64,000 nt of DNA from Nostoc sp. C052 (GTDB lineage Bacteria; Cyanobacteriota; Cyanobacteriia; Cyanobacteriales; Nostocaceae), in NCBI RefSeq assembly GCF_013393905.1, contig NZ_CP040272.1, positions 4,336,001 to 4,400,000 of the forward strand, read 5' to 3'. Under the pieces are notes generated by a model. The model worked only from the letters and a program-made list of their open reading frames with translations, had not been told where the DNA came from and did no database searches. This document shows, piece after piece, positions 1-9,137 of this stretch (positions are counted from its first letter, which is position 1; each line of letters opens with the position of its first letter). A program made the translations under genes and the position numbers.

Positions 1-428
1 AAAATCCCCAGTGGGATGGCGATCGCCCATGTGACAATTAAAGATGCGATCGCTAATAACAAAGTTGCTGGTACTCGTTCCCACAACAGCGATGCCACTG
101 AACGCTGATAAATAAAACTTGTGCCAAAATCCCCTTTGGTCAAAATTCGCCATAGCCATAGCCAAAATTGCTCTGGCCAAGACTTATCTAAGCCAAACTG
201 CCGCTTGATTTCCGCAATTCTTTCTGGAGATATCTTCGGATTTTGCCGTAGCGTATCTACATAATCACCGGGAGCGAGTTGAATGATAAAAAACGACAAA
301 GCTGACGCCAACAACAAAGTCAGGAGTGCCTGCAATAGCCGCTTTCCTACATAAACAAAAGTTTCGCTCGTGACTAGCCTGATTAGCCAATCCCGACCTG
401 TCTCCAAGGAAAGTTTTGTAGATGTCAT
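1..428 (-). CDS. ABC transporter permease, DppB/OppB type (partial, 3' end off window)
   Basis: Reading the minus strand from an ATG at 426-428 gives an open frame running off the left edge (about 142 codons seen). It begins with a short basic N-terminus, then a hydrophobic segment (about residues 27-50) followed by QLAPGDYVDTLRQNP, the periplasmic start typical of DppB/OppB permeases (APGDP-like motif). Next come an EIKRQFGLDKSWPEQFW stretch, GDFGTSF, and a second membrane helix after LLWERVPATLLL. The family forms one of two membrane subunits of oligopeptide, dipeptide or nickel importers. Substrate cannot be told from this fragment and no partner gene is in view. It lies 99 bp downstream of apt on the same strand, separated by tandem repeats. 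Confidence 0.85.
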   Translation of the reverse strand, partial: MTSTKLSLETGRDWLIRLVTSETFVYVGKRLLQALLTLLLASALSFFIIQLAPGDYVDTLRQNPKISPERIAEIKRQFGLDKSWPEQFWLWLWRILTKGDFGTSFIYQRSVASLLWERVPATLLLAIASLIVTWAIAIPLGI

Positions 429-429
429 T

Positions 430-524
430 TATCTTTTGTCCTTTGTCCTTTGTCACTTTTCCTTTGTCACTTGTCCTTTGTCCTTTGTCACTTGTTTTTC
501 TATTGACCAATGACCAATGACCAA
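430..524. repeat. Short tandem repeats (two units)
   Basis: The gap between the permease start and apt is filled with tandem copies of a 7-base unit like CTTTGTC/CCTTTGT, then tandem copies of ACCAATG (GACCAATGACCAATGACC). Such short tandemly repeated repetitive sequences are common between genes in heterocystous cyanobacteria. No promoter can be picked out inside them. Confidence 0.8.
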
Positions 525-527
525 TGA

Positions 528-1046
528 CTAATATTCAATTAAAGAGATAATTGGCACATCCGGCAAATGTGTACGCCCTTGTAAATCCCGTAGCTCGATA
601 ATAAACCCAAATCCTACTAGTTCGCAGCCAATTTTCTGCACCAACTTTGCTGTAGCACTTGCAGTTCCACCTGTGGCAATCAAATCGTCCACGATCAAAA
701 CTCGGCTACCTTGGTGTAAAGCGTCTTGATGCACTTCTAAGCAGTCTGTACCATACTCTAGTTCATATTCAATTGAGTGAACGACTGCCGGTAACTTACC
801 TCTTTTGCGAATGGGAATAAAACCAGCTCCTAACTTATAAGCCAGAGGTGAACCAAAAATGAATCCCCTCGACTCTATGCCAATGACATAATCTACAGCT
901 ATTCCAGTTTCGCTGCATTTTTGTGTTAAAAAGTCAATAGTGTAGCGCAGTCCTTCGGGATCGCGCAGTAACGTAGTAATATCCCGAAATAAAATTCCGG
1001 GTTTCGGGAAATCTGGGATGTCACGAACGAGAGACTTTAAATCCAT
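528..1046 (-). CDS. apt: Adenine phosphoribosyltransferase
   Basis: Purine salvage enzyme converting adenine plus PRPP to AMP and pyrophosphate in the cytoplasm. The 172-residue product has the usual family length. It starts MDLKSLVRDIPDFPKPGI, carries the family sequence GILFRDITTLL, a GIESRGFIFG loop, and the PRPP-binding motif VLIVDDLIATGGTA near residues 118-131. The frame is open for another 35 codons upstream, but that stretch is tandem-repeat sequence rich in Pro, His and Leu, so the ATG at 1044-1046 is taken as the start. No operon partner is evident. Confidence 0.95.
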   Translation of the reverse strand: MDLKSLVRDIPDFPKPGILFRDITTLLRDPEGLRYTIDFLTQKCSETGIAVDYVIGIESRGFIFGSPLAYKLGAGFIPIRKRGKLPAVVHSIEYELEYGTDCLEVHQDALHQGSRVLIVDDLIATGGTASATAKLVQKIGCELVGFGFIIELRDLQGRTHLPDVPIISLIEY

Positions 1047-1047
1047 A

Positions 1048-1110
1048 ACATGGGGAATGGGGAGTAGGGAATGGGGAATGGGGAAAGTTAGGAGTGAGGA
1101 GTGAGGAGTT
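1048..1110. repeat. G-rich short tandem repeats upstream of apt
   Basis: Several copies of GGGGAATG/GGGAATGG are followed by GTGAGGAGTGAGGAG. These are low-complexity intergenic repeats that create a false N-terminal extension of apt when read through. From 1111 to 1473 the sequence is AT-rich and must hold the promoter of the next plus-strand gene; no clear -35/-10 pair was chosen. Confidence 0.75.
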
Positions 1111-1473
1111 ATTAATTTAAATTCATAACTATCCCAGTCTCCAGTCTCCAATCTCCAATCCCTAATTTCAGATACCTGAAAAATCGTACACTATAATGTC
1201 ATACGCTGGGGGTCGAGGCTGAAGTTTCGCCATTTATTGACGATAATTAGAATCTAAACCAAGCTAGAAAAGGTCTTGCATTAATAAATGGGGTGAATTT
1301 AGTGATGTTTTAAAATTTTGATTTCAATATAGGGAAAACTTTCAATAGAAAGAGTTAAGTAATGTATATATCAGGTAGTCATGATACTGCTACAAGTCTA
1401 ACGCTCAAGTCTTGACTACCGACCTTAAATTTGTTTTATCTAGTCTGTTGGAACCGCATAAGGTATTTATAGA

Positions 1474-2100
1474 ATGAATGTCTCAGCAAGTTTAACGCCG
1501 TTCAACAGTCCAACCCAAGACTCAGTGCCGATGATTTTGGACACTTTACCAGATCCGGCGATCGCTTCCAAAACCTGTCCTCGGAGAACCAGGCTGCAAA
1601 TTGACCTGATTTTACTGGCAATTGAAGCTTTAGAGCTTGGTGGTTCAGAAGCAATCCTGGCTTTTGCTCAAGAGTTGGATCTTAAAGGAATTGTTAAAGA
1701 CAGGGTAAATTTATGGCGGATGCGTAGCTCTAACCCGCTACGAAGAGCGCATATACGCCGTCCCTTAACTATTATGGAAGCCAAAGCTCTGGTGGTCATT
1801 GCTTGCTACATAGCGCGGCGTTTAACTGTTGTCATCCGCCAGTTATTAATGATATGTCAACAAATGGAAGAGAAGCAGATTCCATTAGAACAGAATTTGC
1901 GTCTATCTAATTATCTAGAGCGGTTTAGAGCGCATTTTAAAAGCCGGATGAATGCTCGGCGTTCTGGTGTACTAGCATTAACTTCTGATGAGAAATTAGA
2001 TGCACTAGCGATAAATTTGTTAGGACAATTACTATTTTGTACTGGTACGGCTGGAATGCAGCGGTTCTGGATTAGTCTTTTTGACGGTGAAGTGGAATGA
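1474..2100 (+). CDS. DUF3038 domain-containing protein
   Basis: A 208-residue protein of unknown function that I recognise as the cyanobacterial DUF3038 family. After a poorly conserved N-terminus (about 35 residues) it is mainly helical and basic, with RTRLQIDLILLAIEALELGGSE and a central RRPLTIMEAKALVVI stretch. No signal peptide, membrane helix or catalytic motif was seen. Its stop overlaps the start of the DUF4335 gene (ATGA at 2097-2100), so the two are almost certainly co-translated; the same pair occurs side by side in other cyanobacteria. The function of the pair is unknown. Confidence 0.8.
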   Translation: MNVSASLTPFNSPTQDSVPMILDTLPDPAIASKTCPRRTRLQIDLILLAIEALELGGSEAILAFAQELDLKGIVKDRVNLWRMRSSNPLRRAHIRRPLTIMEAKALVVIACYIARRLTVVIRQLLMICQQMEEKQIPLEQNLRLSNYLERFRAHFKSRMNARRSGVLALTSDEKLDALAINLLGQLLFCTGTAGMQRFWISLFDGEVE

Positions 2101-3533
2101 ATATTCAACGTAAGTATAGTCTACCTAATTGTACACTTCTTTTAGAAGGGTTAAGTGATGTCACTAGGGCTACACAGTTCCAGGAAATGCGCCCGGAATT
2201 GTCAATATTGGTAAATGCAGAATGTTATTTATCTGGTTACAATCAACCCTTAACGGGAGGACGGGAATTTTTTGAAAGTTTGGTAAGGGCTGTTAGTGGC
2301 TACGCCCAAGAATTTTTAAGTAGTGTACCGAATCCGCAAGCACACAATCAGGAATCGGAGCTAGTAGAGTTTCAGAAAATCGACAGCAACCGACATCGGT
2401 TAATCATACATTCAGAAGGCGCTCCAGAGGGATTTGAGTCTCACTCTAAAAATTCCAAACGTCCGCCGATTGAAATAGATTTGAATACAGTGCAGTTGTT
2501 TGATTTAGTAGAAGCAGTAGATCAGTTTTTTGCTGATAGCCAGACTTTACCAGAATTATCTCTAGAACTACAACCGGTTACTAGACGCTATGGCGGTGCT
2601 AGTCAGGCTTTGATCAGGCAGGCTGTTCCTGCGGCTGTGGGAGTATCAAGTTTAGCAGTAGCAGCGATCGCATTTAACTTGATTCCACCTCCCCAAATTC
2701 GTCCACCACAGCCTAAGGCAGATGAGCAAACTAGCTCTACAACAAAAAGCCTCACTCCTCCAGTATCAGCGAATACAACTCCTATTGCCGCTGCAACGCC
2801 TACACCAACACCCGCAGCCAATACAACAAAGCCAGTAGTTAAAGATTTAGAAGCACTTTTAAATACAGTTCCAGAAATTACCGATCCATCCCAGCTGCGT
2901 GCATTAAATCGTCAAGTGTATAACCAAATTCATCCAGCTTGGACTAAGCGTTCAGGATTGCAACAGGATTTGGTCTATCGTTTGGGTGTAGCTGCCGATG
3001 GAGCGATCGTTGGTTATAAGGCGGTGAATAAGGAGGCTAATCAAGGAGTTGGGCAAACTCCTCTGCCTAATTTACTTTACAATCCTGCTAACCGCGCTCC
3101 CATTTCCAATGAACCGATCGCCCAATTCCGAATAGTATTTACTACAAGTGGTGTGCTGCAAGTTAGCCCTTGGCGGGGATATGCGAGGACACCAGAAGTA
3201 ATCGGTGCAAAAATTACTGATTCTAAAATAACGAAAGGTTTAAATCAAAAGCTTTATAATACAGTTCGCCAAAGCTGGAGTGGTACTCCCACCTTTACGC
3301 GAGATTTGAAATATCGGGTAGCAGTCAACAAAGATGGTGTGATTGCTGACTATGAACCACTCAACCAAGTTGCCTTTGACTATTTTCGGGAAACACCTCT
3401 TCCCAAGATGTTTAACGCTATCTACGGTTCAAATGTAGCTGCTCCCAATGCCAAAGAACCTCTGGCTCACTTCCAAGTGATATTCAAGCCTAGTGGCACA
3501 TTAGAAGTTACTCCTTGGCAGGGATATCAATAA
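2097..3533 (+). CDS. DUF4335 domain-containing protein
   Basis: A 478-residue protein of the cyanobacterial DUF4335 family. The N-terminal part (about residues 1-180) begins NIQRKYSLPNCTLLLEGLSD, which is characteristic. A single hydrophobic helix (about 188-200, AVPAAVGVSSLAVAAIAF) is followed by a Pro/Thr/Ala-rich linker. The C-terminal half holds two copies of a module of roughly 95 residues, each ending in a form of GVLQVSPWRGYA / GTLEVTPWQGYQ. This suggests a protein with an N-terminal domain and a repeated domain on opposite sides of a membrane; that topology is inference. It is translationally coupled to the upstream DUF3038 gene. Function unknown. Confidence 0.8.
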   Translation: MNIQRKYSLPNCTLLLEGLSDVTRATQFQEMRPELSILVNAECYLSGYNQPLTGGREFFESLVRAVSGYAQEFLSSVPNPQAHNQESELVEFQKIDSNRHRLIIHSEGAPEGFESHSKNSKRPPIEIDLNTVQLFDLVEAVDQFFADSQTLPELSLELQPVTRRYGGASQALIRQAVPAAVGVSSLAVAAIAFNLIPPPQIRPPQPKADEQTSSTTKSLTPPVSANTTPIAAATPTPTPAANTTKPVVKDLEALLNTVPEITDPSQLRALNRQVYNQIHPAWTKRSGLQQDLVYRLGVAADGAIVGYKAVNKEANQGVGQTPLPNLLYNPANRAPISNEPIAQFRIVFTTSGVLQVSPWRGYARTPEVIGAKITDSKITKGLNQKLYNTVRQSWSGTPTFTRDLKYRVAVNKDGVIADYEPLNQVAFDYFRETPLPKMFNAIYGSNVAAPNAKEPLAHFQVIFKPSGTLEVTPWQGYQ

Positions 3534-3600
3534 TTGGGCATTGGGCATCCCTTCGGCTTCGCTCAGGGAAAGTGGGCATTGGGCATTGGGAAGAGAATTA
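3534..3600. repeat. Tandem repeats with hairpin
   Basis: TTGGGCA/TGGGCAT tandem units flank a small palindrome (TCCCTTCGGCTTCGCTCAGGGA), one of the short hairpins scattered through Nostoc-type intergenic DNA. It lies between two convergent genes and could also act as a weak terminator. Confidence 0.6.
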
Positions 3601-3643
3601 AGTTGCTATTCCCTATTCCTTATTCCCTACTCCCTACTCCCCT

Positions 3644-5911
3644 TTACCTTGTAATCCGCCGCATGTAATTCCCCCACAACTGAGCTGCTTGAGCGCTGCT
3701 ACCAGATGTCGGGGAATTATTGTCGTTTCCCAACCAAACGCCGGTTACAAGTCGCTGACTGGGGATAAAACCAATGAACCACAAGTCAACGTTTTTGTCA
3801 GTCGTGCCAGTTTTACCAGCTTCCCCTAGTCCAATGGCGGCACTACGTCCAGTACCTCTGGCGATGACACCGCGCATTAAAGTAGTCATTTCATCGGCGA
3901 CACCATTTGTCAGCACTTGTTTGTTAGCAGCCGGATCTTGGTCGAAAGAGTAGATTACCCGACAGGTTTTGATATCATTGCGATCGCTGCAATCACCACT
4001 GTCTAAAATTCGGCTAATGGCATGGGGAGGATTGGATACACCGCGATTACCAATAGCACCAAAAGCACCAGTCATTTCCAAAACATTGACCACGCTTTGA
4101 CCTAGTACTAAGCCAGGAACCGGATCGAGGTTTGATTTGATCCCTAAACGCCGCGCCATTGCCACCACTTTATCTAGCCCAATTTCTTTAGCAACTCCCA
4201 AAGCAATGGGATTTTCTGAAAGCGCTAGCCCAGTGGCAATATCTAAACTCCCAGCACTTGAACGACAGGGTTTATAAGTAAAGCCTTGCCAAGTTAAAGG
4301 AGCGCAGGAATAACTCTTTGATGGTGAAATTCCCTGTTGAATAGCGGCAGTGTAAGCAAAGATTTTGAAGGTGGAACCTGGTTGTCTTTTGGCTTGAACA
4401 GCACGATTGAACTGACTTTTTTTGTAATCAGTTCCACCTACCATTGCGAGGATGCTCCCTGTACTGGAGTCAAGAGTAACTAACGCCCCTTGAGAAAAAT
4501 TAAAATTTCTACCAGAGTTGTTCACCGAATTACTCAACGCGGCTTCTGCTTGTTTCTGTATGGCTGGATCGAGCTTGGTTTCAATGATATAATTGCCCTC
4601 TCTTGCGGCTCCCTCCCCCAAGATTGATTCGAGTTCAGAAAAGACGTAACTGTAAAAATAAGGTGCGATCGTTTTAGCTTGTTGTTCGCAGACTTTAGGA
4701 CTAATTTGGACGGTGGAGCGTCTAGCTCGGTTGGCATCCTCTGGTTTAATTTTGCCCATCTCCAGCAATCGCTTAATCACGCGATTCCGGTATTCAGCCG
4801 CTTCTAGCTTATTTGGCCCATTTCCACAAAAATCGAAGGCGTTAGGAGCAGGTAAAATTCCTACCAATGTTGCTGCTTCTGCCAAAGTTAATTCTTTAGC
4901 CGATTTATCAAAGTAATACCGGGCTGCATCCTCAAAGCCAGAGGTATCTCCCCCCAAAAAAACCCGATTTAAGTACATCAGCAAAATATCATCTTTGCTG
5001 TAAAAGGTTTCGAGTTTTAGGGCGACAACGGCCTCTCGCAATTTGCGTCCAAGGGTATCTTGTCTGCCTACATACTCACGGAACAAACTGCGGGCAACTT
5101 GCTGGGTAACAGTACTGGCTCCTTGTTGGACATCTCCACTGCGGCTATTGATTAACACGGCTCGTAAAATACCCAGAGGGTCAACTCCAAAGTGCCAATA
5201 ATAACGAGTATCCTCTGAAGCTACTACGGCAGCGGGCAAATAAGGGCCAAATTCCTCTAATCGCTTCATGTCTACATGAGAGATTGTTCGGGGCTCTCTC
5301 AAGGGAGTGGCTCCATCACGGGCGTAAACAACTACTGGGGCACGTGTCGCTGTCGGTAGAGGTTTAACTTTAAATTTCAGCCATTCGACGCCAATGACTA
5401 GCATTAATAGGGCAGTTACACCACCGACACCATAAGCTGTCCAAGTTGCAGCTTTGACATACCATGCTGGTGGATCGACGTATTGCAACCGCACAGAAGC
5501 GGCGAGTTCTGGGGGCCCCAGAGTTAGAATATCGCCGTGACGCAGTTCTAAGGAGCTAACACGACGCTTGCCACGATAAATACCATTGGTGGAGTTTTCA
5601 TCTTTGATGATAAAAACTGGTGTGCTATGAGTAGAATTTCGCGATAGCGACAGGTGAATTTGGCTGACAACAGGGTTACGGATGACGATATCGCTGGATT
5701 TGGAGCTACGGCCTAGAATATAGCGATCGCCCAACAGTGGATATACCTCTGCTTTATCCGCCCCCGCATCCTGCACCCAAAGTTCCGGTACTTTGGCATT
5801 AGGCTTGAGCGCCAATTTAGAAAAATCGACTCTAGCTTGAATCGTATGTACTGCTTGAGTCAGTTGACCTATTAACGTTTGTGGCTTGTGAGGGGGTTGG
5901 GGAGAACTCAT
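3644..5911 (-). CDS. Class A penicillin-binding protein with N-terminal FHA domain
   Basis: A 755-residue bifunctional peptidoglycan synthase. Residues about 60-135 form an FHA phosphopeptide-binding domain (YILGRSSKSSDIVI, VSQIHLSLSR, ENSTNGIYRGK). One transmembrane helix follows (about 155-175). The GT51 transglycosylase domain has EDTRYYWHFGVDPLGILRA with the catalytic Glu and GASTVTQQVARSLF. The transpeptidase domain has the SxxK motif in QPGSTFKIFAY, SEN as SxN, and GKTGTTD as the KTG motif. FHA places a cytoplasmic phospho-threonine sensor on a cell-wall enzyme, so control by Ser/Thr kinases is likely (inference). It is transcribed alone; the convergent DUF4335 gene ends 110 bp away. 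Confidence 0.93.
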   Translation of the reverse strand: MSSPQPPHKPQTLIGQLTQAVHTIQARVDFSKLALKPNAKVPELWVQDAGADKAEVYPLLGDRYILGRSSKSSDIVIRNPVVSQIHLSLSRNSTHSTPVFIIKDENSTNGIYRGKRRVSSLELRHGDILTLGPPELAASVRLQYVDPPAWYVKAATWTAYGVGGVTALLMLVIGVEWLKFKVKPLPTATRAPVVVYARDGATPLREPRTISHVDMKRLEEFGPYLPAAVVASEDTRYYWHFGVDPLGILRAVLINSRSGDVQQGASTVTQQVARSLFREYVGRQDTLGRKLREAVVALKLETFYSKDDILLMYLNRVFLGGDTSGFEDAARYYFDKSAKELTLAEAATLVGILPAPNAFDFCGNGPNKLEAAEYRNRVIKRLLEMGKIKPEDANRARRSTVQISPKVCEQQAKTIAPYFYSYVFSELESILGEGAAREGNYIIETKLDPAIQKQAEAALSNSVNNSGRNFNFSQGALVTLDSSTGSILAMVGGTDYKKSQFNRAVQAKRQPGSTFKIFAYTAAIQQGISPSKSYSCAPLTWQGFTYKPCRSSAGSLDIATGLALSENPIALGVAKEIGLDKVVAMARRLGIKSNLDPVPGLVLGQSVVNVLEMTGAFGAIGNRGVSNPPHAISRILDSGDCSDRNDIKTCRVIYSFDQDPAANKQVLTNGVADEMTTLMRGVIARGTGRSAAIGLGEAGKTGTTDKNVDLWFIGFIPSQRLVTGVWLGNDNNSPTSGSSAQAAQLWGNYMRRITR

Positions 5912-6345
5912 CGGCTATTCACATCACAGTTTTTAGTGAAGAATCGGGCGAATTACAATCAATTTTAGATGTTAGTCTTTCATCATTTTACTCATAAGCC
6001 AAAGCATAAATTAGCTATACGGAACTTTTTGATTTAATTTATACTTAAATTTACATTGCAAACAGTATGGATTTGTGATTTTCATCACTTATTTATAGCA
6101 GCATAAATTTTTTTCCTATTCTCAAAGGCCTATTTAGGCTCCTCTTATAAGCTCAATAACTACAGGCACAGTTTTGATTATTGTATTTTTAAACACTAGT
6201 TAGCAGCAAATAACAGGTTTCATTTTTACCAATTTTATATATCCACATACTCTGAAACCAACTTAAACATCTTCATTTAGGAAGATTTTCTAAATCTCAT
6301 TGTCTGTTTTAATGGGCCGAGTGTTCCGTTGAGGTTAATTTCAGA
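5912..6345. other. AT-rich intergenic region between divergent genes
   Basis: About 430 bp separating the divergently transcribed PBP gene and the Pro-rich secreted protein gene. It is AT-rich with no ORF, repeat or hairpin that I can support; it presumably contains both promoters. Confidence 0.6.
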
Positions 6346-6984
6346 ATGATGGGAAAATCTCTGAGCCTGATTGGTGCAGCTTTATCTTTGGCACTTACCA
6401 CTAATATTGCTGTAGCCGAATCCAGTAAATCCCCCATAGCTCAATCTACTAGTACCGAATCTACTAGCGCACCAACGGAAATCAAGATGTCGCCAGAAGG
6501 TATGAAAATTCTGTGCGAGTATTTTCCGCTCAACTCCCGCTGTCCCAATGGCACAGCAGCTACTCCTAGCGCTCCTAGTAGCACTACAGTACCAGCCGAA
6601 ACCACAACACCTGATAGCACAACTGCACCAGGAACCGTTACCCCAGCGACACCTGGCGCTCCCGAAAGCACTCCAGCACCAGGCGCTCCTAGCAAATTAA
6701 CCCCAGCACCAGGTAGCATTACCCCACCAGCACCCGGCGCTCCCGAAAGCACTCCAGCACCAGGTAGCATTACCCCACCAGCACCCGGCGCTCCTAGTAA
6801 CTTAACTCCAGCGCCAGGTAGCTCAACACCTGAACAACCTAGCACTCCTGGCAGCACTACCGAACCAGGTAGCTCAACTCCACCTGAACAACCTGGTACT
6901 CCTGGCACTCCTGGCAGTAGTATCGAACCAACTCCCAGTACTCCTGGCTCTAGTGTGCCAAAAACTCCTACCACAGGTAATTAA
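6346..6984 (+). CDS. Secreted Pro/Thr/Ser/Gly-rich repeat protein
   Basis: A 212-residue protein of unknown function. The first 24 residues look like a Sec signal peptide (MMGKSLSLIGAALSLALTT then ...AVAES). Residues about 45-68 hold a short non-repetitive stretch with two cysteines (LCEYFPLNSRC). The rest is low complexity built from degenerate PGAPxxxTPAPGS and TPGSSTPEQP units, which continue almost to the end. This resembles a cell-wall or envelope spacer or a structural protein. It uses ATG ATG at the start; either codon is possible. The repeats make long antisense frames that are not real genes. Confidence 0.75.
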   Translation: MMGKSLSLIGAALSLALTTNIAVAESSKSPIAQSTSTESTSAPTEIKMSPEGMKILCEYFPLNSRCPNGTAATPSAPSSTTVPAETTTPDSTTAPGTVTPATPGAPESTPAPGAPSKLTPAPGSITPPAPGAPESTPAPGSITPPAPGAPSNLTPAPGSSTPEQPSTPGSTTEPGSSTPPEQPGTPGTPGSSIEPTPSTPGSSVPKTPTTGN

Positions 6985-7158
6985 ATTAAAAGCTGGTGCA
7001 TAATCTAAATACTAGTTTGCCATCAGCGATCGCCTGTGCGTCTTTTTTAACCTCTTGCACCAGTTATTCAAACTGGTGTCAGGTAAAAAATAAAAATCGC
7101 TGAAACCTTATAGATAAAGTCTTCGCATATAAGACTGAGCAAGGGTTTCACTAATTAA

Positions 7159-7185
7159 AAGCCTGGGATGATTAATCCCAGGCTT
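7159..7185 (-). terminator. Rho-independent terminator of lspA
   Basis: Perfect 11-bp stem (AAGCCTGGGAT / ATCCCAGGCTT) with a 5-base loop, lying just after the lspA stop on the minus strand and followed there by TTTTAATTAG. Position and U-rich tail fit an intrinsic terminator. Confidence 0.75.
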
Positions 7186-7191
7186 AATAGT

Positions 7192-7668
7192 TTAATGCAA
7201 TCTGCCAGTTGAAGTAGGTGTTTTTTGCAAGGAAGCAATTAACAGGCAAACAATACCAATACTGATAAATGAATCTGCCACATTAAATACAGCAAAGTTA
7301 ATCAGGCGAAAATCAAGAAAATCAACGACATAGCCTAAAACAAAACGATCGATACCGTTGCCCATAGCTCCACCTAAAATCAAGCCATAGCCTAACTGAT
7401 CCCACAAATTTAACGTTGGGCCAACCAGCGCCAATGCTATCAATACTAAACTCACTCCTAAAGATAACCAGCGCAACCACTCTACTTTCCCACTTAACAG
7501 ACTAAACGCAGCACCAGTGTTAGTGACATAGGTAAAGTGAAATATCCCAGGTAAGAGTGGTAGTGTCTGCCCCAAGCTAAAGCTTTGTACTATCCAGTAC
7601 TTTGTTATTTGGTCTAAGAAAAAAGCGATGAAGGCAGCGATCCAGAAAAGACGATTTTTTAAATGCAT
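7192..7668 (-). CDS. lspA: Lipoprotein signal peptidase (signal peptidase II)
   Basis: Inner-membrane aspartic protease that removes signal peptides from diacylglyceryl-modified prolipoproteins. The 158-residue product has four predicted membrane helices. It shows the conserved FFLDQITKYWIV near the N-terminus, the NTGAAFS motif, and both catalytic-aspartate regions: GNGIDRFVLGYVVDFLDF and FNVADSFISIG. Lipoproteins of the window that would be substrates include PstS and EfeO. It lies 93 bp downstream of bioY on the same strand, separated by tandem repeats, so co-transcription is possible. Confidence 0.96.
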   Translation of the reverse strand: MHLKNRLFWIAAFIAFFLDQITKYWIVQSFSLGQTLPLLPGIFHFTYVTNTGAAFSLLSGKVEWLRWLSLGVSLVLIALALVGPTLNLWDQLGYGLILGGAMGNGIDRFVLGYVVDFLDFRLINFAVFNVADSFISIGIVCLLIASLQKTPTSTGRLH

Positions 7669-7675
7669 GGTGAAT

Positions 7676-7725
7676 TAGTCATTGGTCATTGGTCATTGGT
7701 CATTAGTCATTGGTCGTTGGTCATG
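7676..7725. repeat. Tandem TCATTGG repeats
   Basis: Seven-base units (TCATTGG, with TCATTAG and TCGTTGG variants) are repeated about seven times between lspA and bioY. It is the inverse of the ACCAATG array near position 500, so one repeat family is used at two loci in the window. Confidence 0.8.
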
Positions 7726-7761
7726 AGCTTTTGACAAATGACAAAGGACAAATAACATGAA

Positions 7762-8349
7762 CTAATAAAACATTAAGTGACGCAATATATATGCTATTAC
7801 ACTAACTGCACAGACCACAGTTAGTTGACCTGGTAGCGCAAACCAGGAGTATCTGAGGATTGCTTGCATTAAGGGTAGATTTTCTGTACCTTTCCACTGA
7901 AAAAGATAGCTAATAATCAAATAAGTAATACCGCAGATGTGGAGAGTTAACAAGCCACAGATGCAGCTAAAGGCAAGAGTTTCTAGTCGAGGTCTAGCTT
8001 TAAAGGCGAACAAACCACAAATCCAAGCTCCAGGAATGAAGCCTAGTAGATAGCCAAACTGAGATAGCTTGATATAACCAATACCGCCACCATCGGCAAA
8101 TACTGGTAGTAAGGTTAACCCCATGACTAAATAGGCGATTTGTGAGAGCGCACCGGCATTTTTGCCCCCTAAACAACCCACCAACAACACTGCGCCAATT
8201 TGAAAAGTGACACCTAAAGAAAAAGTCTGAATTCCGTGCTGACTCCAAGTCCAAGGAAAGGTAATGCCATAAACTTCTAGGAAAGTACCACCCATTGTCA
8301 GGAGTAAGCCAATCATAGACCATAGTAATTGATTGGAAGCAGCAAACAT
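7762..8349 (-). CDS. bioY: BioY-family biotin transporter (S component)
   Basis: A 195-residue integral membrane protein of the BioY family, the substrate-binding component of energy-coupling-factor biotin transporters. It has about six hydrophobic segments and the family features TFQIGAVLLVGCLGGKNAGA and LPVFADGGGIGYI before FGYLLGFIPGAWICG. No EcfA/EcfT genes are adjacent, so it either shares ECF modules encoded elsewhere or works alone. The start at 8349 gives the standard N-terminal helix; a downstream ATG (SMIGLLL) is less likely. Confidence 0.88.
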   Translation of the reverse strand: MFAASNQLLWSMIGLLLTMGGTFLEVYGITFPWTWSQHGIQTFSLGVTFQIGAVLLVGCLGGKNAGALSQIAYLVMGLTLLPVFADGGGIGYIKLSQFGYLLGFIPGAWICGLFAFKARPRLETLAFSCICGLLTLHICGITYLIISYLFQWKGTENLPLMQAILRYSWFALPGQLTVVCAVSVIAYILRHLMFY

Positions 8350-9137
8350 TTATCAGGCAATTAAGGAAAAGCAAAAGGGAAAACTAGCAGCAAATAGTAT
8401 GTTCATTAATATTGAAATGAAATCTGTGCTGACATCTTAAGAACTAGCATATTTTCTTTTGCCTTTTCAGTATGTATGTAATTTTTCAGTTCTGCGAATT
8501 GTGGCTGAGGTGTCTATTATCTGATTTTATTGACTGAGGTGTATTCTAAATATGGTATTTTACTTAGAGTGCCGTAAAATAAATATTATTTTTTATAGTG
8601 TTTATACTCTTGTTTTCGAGTATTATCTAAATTTAGATACAAAATACTTAGCAAGTATAGTGATTCCAGTTTAGTTCAATACAGACAGAAAATTGCATAC
8701 AGGCAAAAAATACTACTAAAGCTTGGAGCAAGAGATAAGTATATCTGATTTGGAGTCCCGTATTTTGTACCTCATTTACTTGCAAGCTGCTAAACCTCGT
8801 CTACCTTGAGAACCGTAGTTTTGTAGGTTGGGTGCAGCGATAGCCGAACCCAACATAAAATTTGGTGGTAATGTTGGGTTGCGTTTCACTCCACCCAACC
8901 TACATAAATATATCTTTTACAAAACTCTAGGTTTCAACATACATGAGGTTTATATAAACTTTTTTCATGACTTGACCAACGAACTTACTCTAATGATAAA
9001 GTTTTGTAAATACGTATAATCAACTTAATATAGTACTATCTGTAAGTTAAATTTCAAGCAAGAGTATAAAATTTAGCAAGAGAAACTAGGAATAAGCGTT
9101 TGTTCTTCATCAAAAAAAAACAAGTATTTTTTGTTCT
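8350..9137. other. Long intergenic region upstream of pstS
   Basis: Nearly 800 bp of mostly AT-rich DNA between divergent bioY and pstS. It contains the palindromic repeat at 8823-8903 and, at its right end, the Pho box. A 63-codon frame overlapping the repeat (8828-9019) has no recognisable features and is not called. Confidence 0.6.
8823..8903. repeat. Nested inverted repeat (GTAGGTTGGGTG family)
   Basis: Outer arms GTAGGTTGGGTG (8823-8834) and CACCCAACCTAC (8892-8903) are perfect inverted repeats of 12 bp. Inside them lie AACCCAACAT (8847-8856) and ATGTTGGGTT (8871-8880), a second perfect 10-bp pair. The 81-bp unit can fold into a branched hairpin and looks like a small non-coding mobile repeat; a related shorter palindrome lies at 19856-19899. 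Confidence 0.75.

Noticed and set aside
265..510. 81-codon minus-strand frame
   Set aside because: It crosses tandem repeats and reads the permease in the wrong frame.
6441..6974. 177-codon minus-strand frame rich in Gly, Val and Pro
   Set aside because: It is antisense to the Pro/Thr-rich secreted protein, which has a signal peptide and a plausible start.
8828..9019. 63-codon plus-strand frame
   Set aside because: It starts inside a palindromic repeat and has no recognisable feature.
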